Assembly: GCA_040901445.1 (NCBI GenBank) | Contig: JBBDYQ010000003.1 | Location: 1-49,498, forward strand | DNA: 49,498 nt | Direction: 5' to 3' | Origin: Thermoleophilaceae bacterium | Lineage (GTDB): Bacteria; Actinomycetota; Thermoleophilia; Solirubrobacterales; Thermoleophilaceae | Shown: piece after piece, positions 25,497 to 34,706 of the stretch | How positions within the stretch are numbered: position 1 is the stretch's first letter | How the letters are laid out: each line of letters starts with the position of its first letter | Made by a program: the position numbers and the translations under genes | Notes under the pieces: generated by a model | Told to the model about the DNA's origin: nothing | Seen by the model: the letters and a program-made list of their open reading frames with translations, nothing else | The model's database searches: none

Positions 25497-26242
25497 CCCG
25501 CGACGCGCTCGAGCACTTCCGCGTCCACGTCGAAGTTCGCGTGGACGGCGTCCACGTCGTCGTGGTCCTCCAGAGCCTCGAGCAGGTTCATGAGCGTGGC
25601 CACGCGCGCCTCCTCGACCTCGACGCGGGTGCTGGGGCGCTGCGCGATCTCCGCGGACTCCAGCTCCATGCCCGCGTCCACGAGCGCCTGCCGCACGGCA
25701 CTGAACTCGCCCAGGCCGGTGACCACCTCGTACACGCCCTCGTCCTCGATGACGTCCTCGGCCCCGGCGTCGATGGCCGCGATCAGGTCGTCCTCGGTGT
25801 AGCGCGAGGCATCCACCACGATCGAGCCCTTCTTCTCGAAGATCCACGCCACCGAGCCGGGCTCGCCGAGGTTGCCGTTGTGCTTGGTGAAGATGTGTCG
25901 CACCTCGGAGCCGGTGCGGTTGCGGTTGTCGGTGAGCGTCTCCACCAGCACGGCGACGCCGGCCGGCCCGTAGCCCTCGTACACGACCGCCTCGATGGCC
26001 GCGGCGTCGGCATCGGCGCCCGTACCCTTGGCGATGGCGCGCTCGATGTTGTCCTTGGGCATGCTCGCGTCCTTGGCCCTCTGGACCGCGAGCGCGAGCG
26101 CCGGGTTGCCCTCGGGGTCCCCCCCGCCCTCACGCGCCGCCACGGTGATGGCCCGCACGAGCTTGGTGAACTGGGCGCCGCGCCGCGCGTCGACCACCTT
26201 CTTCTTGTGCTTGATCGATGCCCACTTGGAATGCCCGGCCAT
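25493..26242 (-). CDS. yebC: YebC/PmpR family protein (TACO1-like)
   Basis: A 249-residue protein of the YebC/TACO1 family, linked both to transcription control and to translation of difficult motifs such as polyproline. The conserved start is MAGHSKWASIKHKKKVVDARR. FTKLVRAITVAAREGGGDPE, VQRAKDASMPKDNIERAIAKG and YEGYGPAGVAVLVETLTDNRNRT segments follow. The three-domain length is normal. ATG 26242 is fixed by the conserved N-terminus and by TAGAAT (26251-26256) eight bases upstream, a near-consensus -10, so the mRNA is probably leaderless. It belongs to the conserved pdxST-yebC-ruvCAB neighbourhood. Confidence 0.97.
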   Translation of the reverse strand: MAGHSKWASIKHKKKVVDARRGAQFTKLVRAITVAAREGGGDPEGNPALALAVQRAKDASMPKDNIERAIAKGTGADADAAAIEAVVYEGYGPAGVAVLVETLTDNRNRTGSEVRHIFTKHNGNLGEPGSVAWIFEKKGSIVVDASRYTEDDLIAAIDAGAEDVIEDEGVYEVVTGLGEFSAVRQALVDAGMELESAEIAQRPSTRVEVEEARVATLMNLLEALEDHDDVDAVHANFDVDAEVLERVAG

Positions 26243-26250
26243 GGCGGGGC

Positions 26251-26256
26251 ATTCTA
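26251..26256 (-). promoter_or_regulatory. -10-like TAGAAT before yebC
   Basis: TAGAAT on the minus strand ends eight bases before ATG 26242, one of the clearest start-proximal -10 hexamers in the window. Confidence 0.55.
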
Positions 26257-26278
26257 GGACCACCTGAGGGCGTCGTCC

Positions 26279-27382
26279 TCACACCACGAACTGGCCGTCG
26301 CGCTGGAGCTCGGTGCCGTCCACGCTGATCGAGCCGCCCTCGCGCAGGTCGCAGACCATGTCCCAGTGGATGGCGGAGTCGTTGGTGCCGCCGGTGTCGG
26401 GGTAGCTCATCCCCACCGCGAGGTGGACGGTGCCGCCGATCTTCTCGTCGAGCAGGATCTCCTTGGTTCCGGTGGCGATCCCGTAGTTCGTGCCGATGCC
26501 CAGCTCGCCGAGGCGGCGGGCGCCGTCGTCGGTGTCGAGCATCTCCAGCAGGAACGCCTCGCCGCGCTCGGCGGAAGCGTCCACGACCTTGCCGTCCTTG
26601 AAGCGGAAGCGCACCCCCGAGACCTCGCGCCCGCCGTAGGTGGCCGGGAACGAGAACGCCACCTCGCCCTCGGCGGAGTCCTCCACGGGGCCGGTGAAGA
26701 ACTCGCCGTCGGGCATGTTGCGCTCGCCGTAGCAGGGGATGAACGTGCGGCCGGCGACGTTCAGGCGCAGATCGGTGCCGGGGCCGGTGATGTGGACCTC
26801 CTCCCTGCCCTGGATCCAGTCCGCGAGGCGGCGTACCTCGTCCGACTGGCGGGTCCAGGCGCTCACCGGGTCGGGGTCGTCGGCGAGGCAGGCCGCGTAG
26901 TAGAAGTCCTCGTAGCGGGCGAGCGACATCCCGGCCTCGGCCGCGTACGCGTGTGTGGGGAACAGCGTGAGCGCCCAGCGGTACGAGCCCTCGGCCGAGC
27001 GCTTCATCGTGGTGTCCATCAGGGGCTTGCGGGCCTTCTGGGCCTGCGCCTGGCGCTTGGGGTCGGCCTGCGAGAGCGCGCGCGGGTTGGCGTCGGCCAT
27101 GATCGCGATGCGCACATCGGACTCCTCGGCGGCCCACGTCGCCGTGGGTGGGATCCATTCCAGCTGGGCGTCGGAGGCCAGCTCGTAGAACGAGGCCAGG
27201 GCGCCCTCGGTGGAGACCTGGAGCACGGGCAGCCCGCCGGCGCGCAGCACCTCCTCGTACACGGCCTGCAGAAGCGGCTCGGCGGTGGTGGTGGACTGGA
27301 TCACGCAGACGTCGCCCTCGCGCACCTGGGTGGAGTGGTGGACGAGGATCCGGGCAAGCGCCTCGGCGCGCTGGTCTCTCAC
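26279..27382 (-). CDS. M29-family metallo-aminopeptidase
   Basis: A 367-residue peptidase of the thermophilic aminopeptidase family (AmpS/AmpT, PepS), cytoplasmic and active on N-terminal residues. Metal-site segments are present: RNMPDGEFFTGPVEDSAEG (ligand Glu), LGELGIGTNYGI (Glu), VHLAVGMSYPDTGG (His) and AIHWDMVCDLR (His and Asp). GTG 27382 overlaps the pdxT stop as GTGA, so it is the third gene of a pdxS-pdxT-peptidase operon. Coupling of an aminopeptidase to PLP synthesis is not explained by a known pathway. I infer convenience of expression or a role in amino-acid recycling. Confidence 0.9.
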   Translation of the reverse strand: MRDQRAEALARILVHHSTQVREGDVCVIQSTTTAEPLLQAVYEEVLRAGGLPVLQVSTEGALASFYELASDAQLEWIPPTATWAAEESDVRIAIMADANPRALSQADPKRQAQAQKARKPLMDTTMKRSAEGSYRWALTLFPTHAYAAEAGMSLARYEDFYYAACLADDPDPVSAWTRQSDEVRRLADWIQGREEVHITGPGTDLRLNVAGRTFIPCYGERNMPDGEFFTGPVEDSAEGEVAFSFPATYGGREVSGVRFRFKDGKVVDASAERGEAFLLEMLDTDDGARRLGELGIGTNYGIATGTKEILLDEKIGGTVHLAVGMSYPDTGGTNDSAIHWDMVCDLREGGSISVDGTELQRDGQFVV

Positions 27383-27966
27383 GATGCAACCTCCTCCACG
27401 GTCTCCGGGGAACGGGACCGCTCGCGCGCGAGTTGCACGAGCCAGTCGTGCACGCGGGCGTCCTCGGTGAGCTCCGGGTGGAAGGCCACGGCGAGCAGGC
27501 TGCCCTGGCGGACCGCGACCGGGTGCCCGTCGAGCTCGGCGAGCACGTCCACCCCGTCGCCGTGCTCCTCGACCCACGGCGCGCGGATGAACACGGCGCG
27601 CAGCGGGCCGCCGTCGATGCCTGCCAGCTCGACGTCGGCCTCGAAGCTGCGCACCTGGCGGCCGAAGGCGTTGCGACGGGCGCTGACGTCGAGCAGGCCG
27701 AGATGGTCGCGGTCGAGCACGATCAGGCCGGCGCAGGTGCCGAGCACGGGCGTGCCGGACGCGGCGAGATCGCGCAGCGGCTCCACGAGCCCCTCCCGCT
27801 CCATGCCCAGGGTCATCGCCGTGGACTCGCCGCCGGGGATGATCAGCGCGTCCAGCCCGTCCAGCCCCGCCGGCGTCCGGACGGCGCGCGCAACGGCGCC
27901 CAGGGAGGCCAGCATGGTGGCATGGGCCTCGAAGTCGCCCTGGATGGCGAGCACCCCGACGAGCAC
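27379..27966 (-). CDS. pdxT: Pyridoxal 5'-phosphate synthase glutaminase subunit PdxT
   Basis: A 195-residue class I glutamine amidotransferase that supplies ammonia to PdxS. The nucleophile C78 lies in VLGTCAGLIVL, and the His-Glu pair is H163/E165 in AVAFHPELTED. IIPGGESTAMTLGM forms the oxyanion region. It starts MLVGVLAIQGDFEAH, the conserved N-terminus. It lies three bases after pdxS and its stop overlaps the M29 peptidase start, so the three genes are probably one transcript. All catalytic residues are present. Confidence 0.97.
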   Translation of the reverse strand: MLVGVLAIQGDFEAHATMLASLGAVARAVRTPAGLDGLDALIIPGGESTAMTLGMEREGLVEPLRDLAASGTPVLGTCAGLIVLDRDHLGLLDVSARRNAFGRQVRSFEADVELAGIDGGPLRAVFIRAPWVEEHGDGVDVLAELDGHPVAVRQGSLLAVAFHPELTEDARVHDWLVQLARERSRSPETVEEVAS

Positions 27967-27969
27967 CGG

Positions 27970-28854
27970 CTACCAGCCGCGGTTCTGGATGAGCCCTGCC
28001 TCGCCCAGCTCGGAGATCTCGATGCCCCTCATGGCCGCGCCGAGGTCCCGGGAGGCCTGGGCGATGCGGGCGGGGTCGTCGAAGTGGGTGGTGGCCTCGA
28101 CCACGGCGGCGGCGGTGCGCTCCGGATCCTCGGACTTGAAGATGCCGGAGCCCACGAAGACGCCCTCGGCGCCGAGCTGCATCATCAACGCGGCGTCGGC
28201 CGGGGTGGCCACGCCCCCGGCCGAGAAGTTGACGACGGGCAGGCGCCCGTGCTCGGCCGTGAGGCGCACGAGGTCGAGCGGCGCCTGAAGGTTCTTTGCC
28301 GCGGTGGGGAGCTCGACCTCGTCCATGGCCGCCAGGCGGCGGATCTCGCCCTGGATCTGGCGCATGTGGCGGACGGCCTCCACCACGTTGCCGGTGCCGG
28401 CCTCGCCCTTCGTGCGGACCATGGCGGCGCCCTCCGCGATGCGCCGCAGCGCCTCGCCGAGGTTGGTGGCGCCGCACACGAACGGCACGGTGAACCCCCA
28501 CTTGTCGATGTGGTTGGCCTCGTCGGCCGGTGTGAGGACCTCGGACTCGTCGATGTAGTCCACCTCGAGCGCCTGCAGCACCTGCGCCTCGACCAGGTGG
28601 CCGATGCGGGCCTTGGCCATCACCGGGATCGTGACGGCGGCCTGGATCTCCTCGACCTTGGTGGGGTCGGCCATACGGGCGACGCCGCCGGCGGCGCGGA
28701 TGTCGGCCGGGACGCGCTCGAGCGCCATGACGGCGCAGGCTCCGGCGGACTCGGCCATGCGCGCCTGCTCGGCGGTGACCACGTCCATGATCACCCCACC
28801 CTTGAGCATCTCGGCGAGGCCTGCCTTCACTCGGAACGTCGCGGTGTCCTTCAT
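27970..28854 (-). CDS. pdxS: Pyridoxal 5'-phosphate synthase lyase subunit PdxS
   Basis: A 294-residue TIM-barrel enzyme that condenses ribose 5-phosphate, glyceraldehyde 3-phosphate and ammonia to PLP. The Schiff-base lysine K81 lies in [11 protein letters not shown], and D24 in [12 protein letters not shown]. The phosphate loop is [19 protein letters not shown]. It works as a dodecamer with PdxT. ATG 28854 follows TATCCT by eight bases, consistent with a leaderless transcript starting the pdxS-pdxT-M29 operon. No PdxR/MocR regulator is seen nearby; the divergent neighbour upstream is an RpiR regulator on the same strand, 59 bases away. Confidence 0.98.
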   Translation of the reverse strand: MKDTATFRVKAGLAEMLKGGVIMDVVTAEQARMAESAGACAVMALERVPADIRAAGGVARMADPTKVEEIQAAVTIPVMAKARIGHLVEAQVLQALEVDYIDESEVLTPADEANHIDKWGFTVPFVCGATNLGEALRRIAEGAAMVRTKGEAGTGNVVEAVRHMRQIQGEIRRLAAMDEVELPTAAKNLQAPLDLVRLTAEHGRLPVVNFSAGGVATPADAALMMQLGAEGVFVGSGIFKSEDPERTAAAVVEATTHFDDPARIAQASRDLGAAMRGIEISELGEAGLIQNRGW

Positions 28855-28862
28855 CGCAGCGG

Positions 28863-28868
28863 AGGATA
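28863..28868 (-). promoter_or_regulatory. -10-like TATCCT before pdxS
   Basis: TATCCT on the minus strand ends eight bases before ATG 28854, repeating exactly the arrangement and sequence seen before the Zn-ribbon/PAS gene. Confidence 0.5.
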
Positions 28869-28913
28869 CCGGCGCATCCGCAGGATCCGGATGCCGGTCA
28901 ATCGGCAGCTGAC

Positions 28914-29768
28914 CTACTTCAGCTTGAACGCTTTGATGCGGTCCGCGTAGGCGGACTCGTCAAGCGCGTACACGCCGTAGGCCAGCGACTGGATCAGCGA
29001 GAGCAGGGCGGCGTGAGAGCGCACGTACGCCGGGCTCGAGGAGGAGTAGTAGAGCCGCAGCTGGGCGAGCTTGGCCACCTCGGACAGGCTCGCGTCGGCG
29101 ATCGCGATCGTCTGCGCACGGCGATGGCGGGCCAGCTTCATGGAGCGCACCACCAGCGGATGCGGCCGGCCGGCGGAGAAGCCGATCAGGAGCGTGCGCT
29201 CGTCGATGCGGCCGAGGCGCGCCAGCCCCTCCTGGCTCGGGCTGGCCACCACCTCGCAGCGGAAGTCCAGCAGCATCAGCAGATGACGTAGGTAGCTGGC
29301 GAAGAACGCCATCTGGTCGGTGCCGCAGAGGACGATCCGCTCCGCGTGCGAGATCGTGTCGATGGCGGCGTTCACCTCGTCGCGATCGATTTTGCGCGCG
29401 GTCTCCTCGACGTTCACGTGGTCGGCCGCGAGGGCAGCCTCGAACTCGGTCTGGTCGATCGGGAACAGCGGCTGCGCCGTGAGCTCGGGAAGCGTGCCGT
29501 TGGACCCGTCGCGCAGCCGCCGGTACTCGTCGCGGGCGGACGCCTGGAGCTCGGGAAAGCCCTCGAAGCCGAGCGCCTGCGCGAAGCGGACGACCGTGGA
29601 GCTGGAGGTGCTCGCGCGGCGGGCGAGCTCCTCGGCCGTGTGGAACGCCGCCTCCTCGAGATGGTCGACGATGTACTGCCCTACGTCCTTCTGGGACCGC
29701 GAGAGGTCCTCGAAGCGTTCGCGGATCTCGGCCGACAGCGTGAGGGCGGCGGTGCCGTTGCGAGTCAC
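28914..29768 (-). CDS. RpiR/MurR-family transcriptional regulator
   Basis: A 284-residue regulator with an N-terminal helix-turn-helix ([30 protein letters not shown]) and a C-terminal SIS sugar-phosphate-binding domain ([52 protein letters not shown]). Members sense phosphorylated sugars or amino-sugar phosphates and control carbohydrate or cell-wall genes. GTG 29768 is chosen from domain alignment; an open frame continues upstream through what is probably promoter DNA. It is divergent from the secreted RTX protein gene with 100 bases between. The neighbouring pdxS gene is not an obvious target, although ribose 5-phosphate is a PdxS substrate. Confidence 0.88.
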   Translation of the reverse strand: MTRNGTAALTLSAEIRERFEDLSRSQKDVGQYIVDHLEEAAFHTAEELARRASTSSSTVVRFAQALGFEGFPELQASARDEYRRLRDGSNGTLPELTAQPLFPIDQTEFEAALAADHVNVEETARKIDRDEVNAAIDTISHAERIVLCGTDQMAFFASYLRHLLMLLDFRCEVVASPSQEGLARLGRIDERTLLIGFSAGRPHPLVVRSMKLARHRRAQTIAIADASLSEVAKLAQLRLYYSSSSPAYVRSHAALLSLIQSLAYGVYALDESAYADRIKAFKLK

Positions 29769-29868
29769 GGGCAACAGATTCGCGCGGAGCCGCACAGTTC
29801 CTTCCGCCCGCTGGACGGATGCCCCATTCGTGTGGCGAGAACCGGCTGCTCGCGGTATACCGGACGGG

Positions 29869-32766
29869 ATGGCCCGCCTCGCCCTGCTCGCGCTTGCGCT
29901 GCTCGCGCTCCCCGGCCCTGCCCTCGCCGCCACGAGCGACGGCTTCAGCTCCCGTTGCGGGGTGGAGCTCGCGCGCGGGGTCACGGGGGTGCCCGGCGGA
30001 CCGGTGTGCGGGACCGACGAGGGCGACGACCTGACCTTCGGCGGCGAGGACGCGCCACTCTCCTTCTTCGGCGAGAACGGACACGACACCGTCGAGGGCA
30101 CGCGCTACGGCGACACCCTGGACGGAGGCGGCGGCAACGACGAGCTGCACGGCGGGCGGGGCGATGACCGCATCGACGGCGGCGACGACTCCGACGTGCT
30201 CTTCGGCGGCCTGGGCGACGACGTGATCATCGAGCGCCGCTTCGGCGTGCGCGAGCGCTTCTTCGGCGGGCCCGGCGACGACGTGATCGCCGGCGGGCGC
30301 GGCAACGACGAGCTGCACGGCGGCAGCGGCGACGACGTCCTGCTCGGCGGGACCTCCAACGACCGCCTCTACGGCGGCCCCGGTGACGACGTCCTCTACG
30401 GCGGGCCGGGACGCGACGTCTTCGACTGCGGGCCCGGCAACGACACCGTCTACCGGATGCGCGGCAGCCGACCTGACCGCGATGCCTTCATCCCGAGGTC
30501 GGCCGGCTGCGAGAGGATCATCACGGGCGACCCCACCTCGCGCTTCGCGCTCAATGACATCCGCGGGCGCAACCGCAACGACACGCTGGTGGGCACGCCC
30601 GGGCGCGACCTGCTCCAGGGCAAGGGCGGAGACGACCGCATGTTCGGCGGCGCGGGCGACGACGAGCTCGAGGGCGACGGCGCCACGCTCCAGGGCCACG
30701 ATCTGCTCATGGGCGGATCGGGCAACGACCGACTGGCGGGACGCTCGGGCAACGACCGCCTCTACGGCGACGCCCGCTCGGCCACGGCGGGTCCGCCCGG
30801 CGCCGACGAGCTGGTGGGCGGGTCCGGCGCCGACCTGCTGGTGGGCGGGCCGGGCAACGATCTGATCCTCGCCCGCTACGACGGCGACCGCGTTCTCGCC
30901 GGGGCCGGCAGCGACGTGGTCAACCTGCTCGGCGGCGATACCACGGACGGCGGGCGGCGGGTGACCGTGGACTGCGGGCCGGGGCGCGACGTCGTGGTCA
31001 TGAACCCCGCGCGGCGCGGGAGCTTCCGCAACTGCGAGTCGTTCGCCGAGCAGTTCTCCACGGCGGACTTCGGCTTCGCGTTCCGGCCCTCACCGGAGGT
31101 GTACCCGGAGGGACTCCCGGTGGCCACGGTCGCCCGCGCCCGCCCGTCAGCTCGCAAGCGCGGCTCCCAGCAGCCGCCCGTGCCCGCGCCCGCGGAGCCG
31201 GACGGCGGCGCCTCCAGCCCGTCGATCAGCGGCGACGGCAACCGCGTCGCGTTCTCCGCGGACGCGGGCAACCTCGCCCACGGCGACGTGAACGGGGAGC
31301 GCACGGACCCGTTCGTCCGCGACCTGACTTCGGCCACGACGCTGTTCGCCGACGTCACGCGGCGTGACCGCCCGAGCGCCCGCGGCGGCCGCTTCGGCCG
31401 TACGCCGGCTCGGTCGCTGAGCGTGGACGGGCGCTACGCGGTGTTCTCGAGCAACGGCACGGACCTGGACGGCCGCATCCGCCACCACGCGATCTTCCGG
31501 CGCGACCTCGCGCGCGGGGTCACGCAGCGCGTGTGCCGCGCCGGCAACGACGACTCTGAGAACCCGGCCATCAGCGCGGCCGGCCACCACGTGGTGTTCG
31601 AGTCGCGCGCGACCACCATTGCCGGGCGCGACGCCAACCGCCAGACCGACATCTACTGGTGCGACATGTTCACGGGCGAGACCCGGCGCGTGTCGCTGCC
31701 CGAGCGCGACACCCCGAACGACGTGGGCAGCTCGCTGGACCCCTCCCTGAGCGCGGACGGTCGCTTCGTGGCCTTCACCAGCGACGCCGGCGGGCTCGTG
31801 CCGGGCGACGGGGGCCGCGCGGGCGTGTACTGGCGCGACATGCAGAGCGGCGAGACCCGGCTCGTGGACGTGCCCGCGGGCGCCGCCGGCTCCGACGGCA
31901 ACGGCCAGAATCCGCGCATCTCGCCGGACGGGCGCTACGTGGTGTTCGACTCCGACGCCACCGACCTGCCCGGCGGGGAGCTGAACGGGACCACCGTGGA
32001 CGTCTTCCGCAAGGACGTCGTCGAGGGCACGGTCACCCTCGTCTCGAGAGCGGCCGGCGGCGGCGGCGCGAACGGTGACTCCACGGCGGACTCCGTCAGC
32101 GGGGACGGGCAGGTGACGGGCTTCAGCTCCTCGGCGTCCAACCTGGTGGCGGGCGACGGCAACGGGCGAGGCGACGCCTTCGTCCGTGCGCTGGGCCCGG
32201 GCGTCACCGCACGAGTGTCCCTGCGCGCCGACGGCGGTGAGCCGCAGGGCTCCAGCTCGGGCGTCGCGCTCTCCTTCGACGGGCGCTTCGCCGCGTTCGC
32301 CTCGCGGGCGTCGGACGTCGTGCCCGGCACGGCGGCCTCGCCGCGCACGCGCGTGTACCGCAAGGACCTGCTCACGGGGGCGGTGGAGCCCGTGACCGTG
32401 GGCATCGACCTGCCGCCGCACTCGCTGGTCGCGGAGCCGTTCGGGGACGTGCCGCGGCGGCGGGCGCGGCTCGTGGCCGGCACGGTGCGCGACGACGGAG
32501 GTGTGGCCGCGGTCGAGGTGGCGATGTCCCGCCGAGCCGGCAGCGCGTGCGTCTGGCTCGGGCGCGCGGGTGGCCTGCGCCGCGGCCCCTGCAACCGCCC
32601 GCAATGGCTGCGGGCCCGTCTCACCAGCGGGCTGCGCTACACGCTGCGGATCGGGCGGCTGCTGCCGCGCGGGGTCTGGACCGTGCGCTCGCGCGCGTAT
32701 GACGCCACGGGCAATGTGGAGGCTCCGAACGCAGGCGAGAACATCGTCTCCGTGCGGCTGCGCTGA
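29869..32766 (+). CDS. Secreted RTX-repeat / beta-propeller protein
   Basis: A 965-residue exported protein. The signal peptide is MARLALLALALLALPGPALA with likely cleavage after A20. Residues about 45-360 hold many calcium-binding RTX nonapeptides (forms of GGxGDDxLxGG, such as LHGGRGDDRIDGGDDSDVLF). Residues about 445-840 hold repeated S-x-S-x-DGR-x-VAF units (SPSISGDGNRVAFSADAGNL), a WD40/TolB-like PD40 propeller. The last 110 residues look like an Ig-like domain with two Cys. There is no sorting signal or membrane anchor, so it is probably released or bound to the wall. ATG 29869 follows TATACC by seven bases. It is a candidate Ca2+-dependent adhesin or matrix protein; no enzyme motif is seen. 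Confidence 0.9.
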   Translation: MARLALLALALLALPGPALAATSDGFSSRCGVELARGVTGVPGGPVCGTDEGDDLTFGGEDAPLSFFGENGHDTVEGTRYGDTLDGGGGNDELHGGRGDDRIDGGDDSDVLFGGLGDDVIIERRFGVRERFFGGPGDDVIAGGRGNDELHGGSGDDVLLGGTSNDRLYGGPGDDVLYGGPGRDVFDCGPGNDTVYRMRGSRPDRDAFIPRSAGCERIITGDPTSRFALNDIRGRNRNDTLVGTPGRDLLQGKGGDDRMFGGAGDDELEGDGATLQGHDLLMGGSGNDRLAGRSGNDRLYGDARSATAGPPGADELVGGSGADLLVGGPGNDLILARYDGDRVLAGAGSDVVNLLGGDTTDGGRRVTVDCGPGRDVVVMNPARRGSFRNCESFAEQFSTADFGFAFRPSPEVYPEGLPVATVARARPSARKRGSQQPPVPAPAEPDGGASSPSISGDGNRVAFSADAGNLAHGDVNGERTDPFVRDLTSATTLFADVTRRDRPSARGGRFGRTPARSLSVDGRYAVFSSNGTDLDGRIRHHAIFRRDLARGVTQRVCRAGNDDSENPAISAAGHHVVFESRATTIAGRDANRQTDIYWCDMFTGETRRVSLPERDTPNDVGSSLDPSLSADGRFVAFTSDAGGLVPGDGGRAGVYWRDMQSGETRLVDVPAGAAGSDGNGQNPRISPDGRYVVFDSDATDLPGGELNGTTVDVFRKDVVEGTVTLVSRAAGGGGANGDSTADSVSGDGQVTGFSSSASNLVAGDGNGRGDAFVRALGPGVTARVSLRADGGEPQGSSSGVALSFDGRFAAFASRASDVVPGTAASPRTRVYRKDLLTGAVEPVTVGIDLPPHSLVAEPFGDVPRRRARLVAGTVRDDGGVAAVEVAMSRRAGSACVWLGRAGGLRRGPCNRPQWLRARLTSGLRYTLRIGRLLPRGVWTVRSRAYDATGNVEAPNAGENIVSVRLR

Positions 32767-32778
32767 AGCCCCCGCGGC

Positions 32779-32784
32779 TACCCT
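32779..32784 (+). promoter_or_regulatory. -10-like TACCCT before the asparagine synthase gene
   Basis: TACCCT ends seven bases before GTG 32792. The GTG must be the exact start because the next codon encodes the catalytic Cys2. Confidence 0.5.
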
Positions 32785-32791
32785 GCGGCCG

Positions 32792-34696
32792 GTGTGCGGA
32801 TTCGCCGGCTGCGTGCTGCCCCCCGGGCAGTCCCCCGACCGCGCCGTGCTCGAGCGCATGGCGCGCGCCATCGAACACCGGGGGCCCGATGCTCACGGAG
32901 TGGCGATCGCGGGCTCGGCCGGCCTTTGCCACGCGCGCCTGTCGATAGTGGACCCCAGCCCGTCCGGCGCCCAGCCGATGACCGATGGCTCCGGGCGCTG
33001 GCTGCTCTCCTACAACGGCGAGGTCTTCAACCACCTCGACCTGCGCGCGTCACTCGCGGGCGTGCCGTGGCGTGGCCACAGCGACACGGAGACGCTGGTG
33101 GAGGCTCTCGCCGCCTGGGGCGAGGACGCCGTGCCCCGCTGCAACGGCCTGTTCGCCTACGCCGCGCTGGACACCGAGCGCCGCCGGCTGCTGCTCGTGC
33201 GCGACCGCTTCGGGGTGAAGCCGCTCTACTTCGCCCGCCACGACGGCGGCCTGTGGTTCGCGAGCGAGATCCGCGCGCTGCTCGCGGCCGGGGTGCCGCG
33301 GCGGGCGCGCCGGGAGACGCTGGCCCACCACGTGGTGCACGGCTGGGCCAACGGCCGCCTCACCCCGGTCGAGGGCATCGACCGGGTGCTGCCCGGGACG
33401 CTCCTGGCCGTGGACCTCGACAGCCTCGACGCCGAGGAGCGCCGCTGGTACGACCCGGCGGACGCCGTGGACTCCGAGCGCGCGGCGGGCCTGTCGCGGC
33501 TGCCGCGCGAGGAGCTGGCCCGCCAGGTCGAGGACGAGCTGCGCGCGTCGGTGCGCCGGCGGCTGATGGCCGACGTGCCGGTTGGCACGATGTGCTCGGG
33601 CGGCATCGACTCCAGCGTGGTCACGGCGCTCGCGCGCGAGGAGCATCCCGAGGTGATCGCCTTCAACGCGTCGGTGGCCGACCAGCCCCACGCCGACGAG
33701 GGGCCGTGGGCGGAGCTGGTCGCGGGCGCGCTCGGGGTGGAGCTGCGCACCGTGGGAATGACCGCCGAGGGCTGGCGCGCGGGCCTGGTGGAGGCGGTGC
33801 TCCACCACGAGTACCCGCTCATGCACGAGAGCTCGGTGCCGATGGCGCAGATCGCCGGCCTGGCGCGCGAGGGCGGGGTCAAGGTGCTGCTGTCGGGCGA
33901 GGGGGCCGACGAGCTGTTCGGCGGCTACGGCTTCCTCCACCGCGCCGACTACCTCGGCTACCTGCGCGCCAACCGCCGGCTGGGCACGGTCACGCGGCTC
34001 GCCGCCGGCAAGCTGCGCCGCGACGGGCCGCTCGGCATCGCCCGCTCGGCGGCCGGCGCGGCGCGGCGGCGCGCCAGGGCGCGGCGGGGCATCCGCGACT
34101 CCACCGACCCGATGGGCAAGCCGCTGGGCTTCCCGGGCCCGGGGGCGTCCGAGCACGCGGCCCGCTACGAGATCGGGCTGCGCGAGCGGGCGGCCGCCGC
34201 CTACGCGTACTCCGATCCGTCGCGGCGGGGTCTCGAGGCCGGGCTGCTCGGCGATCTCGGCACCTACCTCCCCCACCTCCTCAACCGCCAGGACAAGAAC
34301 ACGATGCAGTGCTCGATCGAGACACGCGTGCCGTTCCTCGACCCCGCCGTGGTGTCGCTCGCGCTCAACCTGCCGCTCGAGGCGCGGGTGGAGCCGCGCC
34401 GCAAGGGCGTGCTCCGGGACGTCGCCCGGCGCCTCCTCCCTCCCGAGGTCGCCGACCGCCGCAAGGTGGGCTTCGGATTCGACGTTGCTGCGTACGTGCG
34501 GCCCGCCGCGCGGCCGGAGTTCCTGCGCGACGGCCTGCTGCGCGAGGAGCTGGGGGTGCCCACCGGGGCGTGGCGGGAGGCGGTGGGGATGGTGGCCGGC
34601 CACGACGTGCTGAGGCTGTGGACGGCGGAGATCTGGTGCCGCCTGTTCCTCGCCGCCGACGGTGTGGCGGGGGTGGAGAGGGCGCTGTGGCGTTAG
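32792..34696 (+). CDS. asnB: Asparagine synthase (glutamine-hydrolysing)
   Basis: A 634-residue amidotransferase. The N-terminal class II glutaminase begins MCGFAGCV with the essential Cys2, and has AIEHRGPDAHG, LCHARLSIVDPS and LSYNGEVFNH. The C-terminal ATP-pyrophosphatase domain has GTMCSGGIDSSVVTALA and LLSGEGADELFGGYGF. It makes asparagine from aspartate, or amidates other acyl groups in surface-polymer and natural-product variants. GTG 32792 is forced by Cys2, and TACCCT lies seven bases upstream. It follows the RTX gene by 25 bases. The 634-residue length fits the exopolysaccharide/natural-product subgroup, so a role in surface modification is also possible. Confidence 0.93.
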   Translation: MCGFAGCVLPPGQSPDRAVLERMARAIEHRGPDAHGVAIAGSAGLCHARLSIVDPSPSGAQPMTDGSGRWLLSYNGEVFNHLDLRASLAGVPWRGHSDTETLVEALAAWGEDAVPRCNGLFAYAALDTERRRLLLVRDRFGVKPLYFARHDGGLWFASEIRALLAAGVPRRARRETLAHHVVHGWANGRLTPVEGIDRVLPGTLLAVDLDSLDAEERRWYDPADAVDSERAAGLSRLPREELARQVEDELRASVRRRLMADVPVGTMCSGGIDSSVVTALAREEHPEVIAFNASVADQPHADEGPWAELVAGALGVELRTVGMTAEGWRAGLVEAVLHHEYPLMHESSVPMAQIAGLAREGGVKVLLSGEGADELFGGYGFLHRADYLGYLRANRRLGTVTRLAAGKLRRDGPLGIARSAAGAARRRARARRGIRDSTDPMGKPLGFPGPGASEHAARYEIGLRERAAAAYAYSDPSRRGLEAGLLGDLGTYLPHLLNRQDKNTMQCSIETRVPFLDPAVVSLALNLPLEARVEPRRKGVLRDVARRLLPPEVADRRKVGFGFDVAAYVRPAARPEFLRDGLLREELGVPTGAWREAVGMVAGHDVLRLWTAEIWCRLFLAADGVAGVERALWR

Positions 34697-34699
34697 GGT
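34694..34699 (+). promoter_or_regulatory. -10-like TAGGGT before the lipoprotein gene
   Basis: TAGGGT includes the asnB stop codon and ends seven bases before ATG 34707. Confidence 0.4.
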
Positions 34700-34706
34700 G
34701 CCGCCG

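Noticed and set aside
30000-31000. Dense short DNA repeats that could be a CRISPR or minisatellite
   Set aside because: They encode RTX nonapeptides in one frame, with silent variation.
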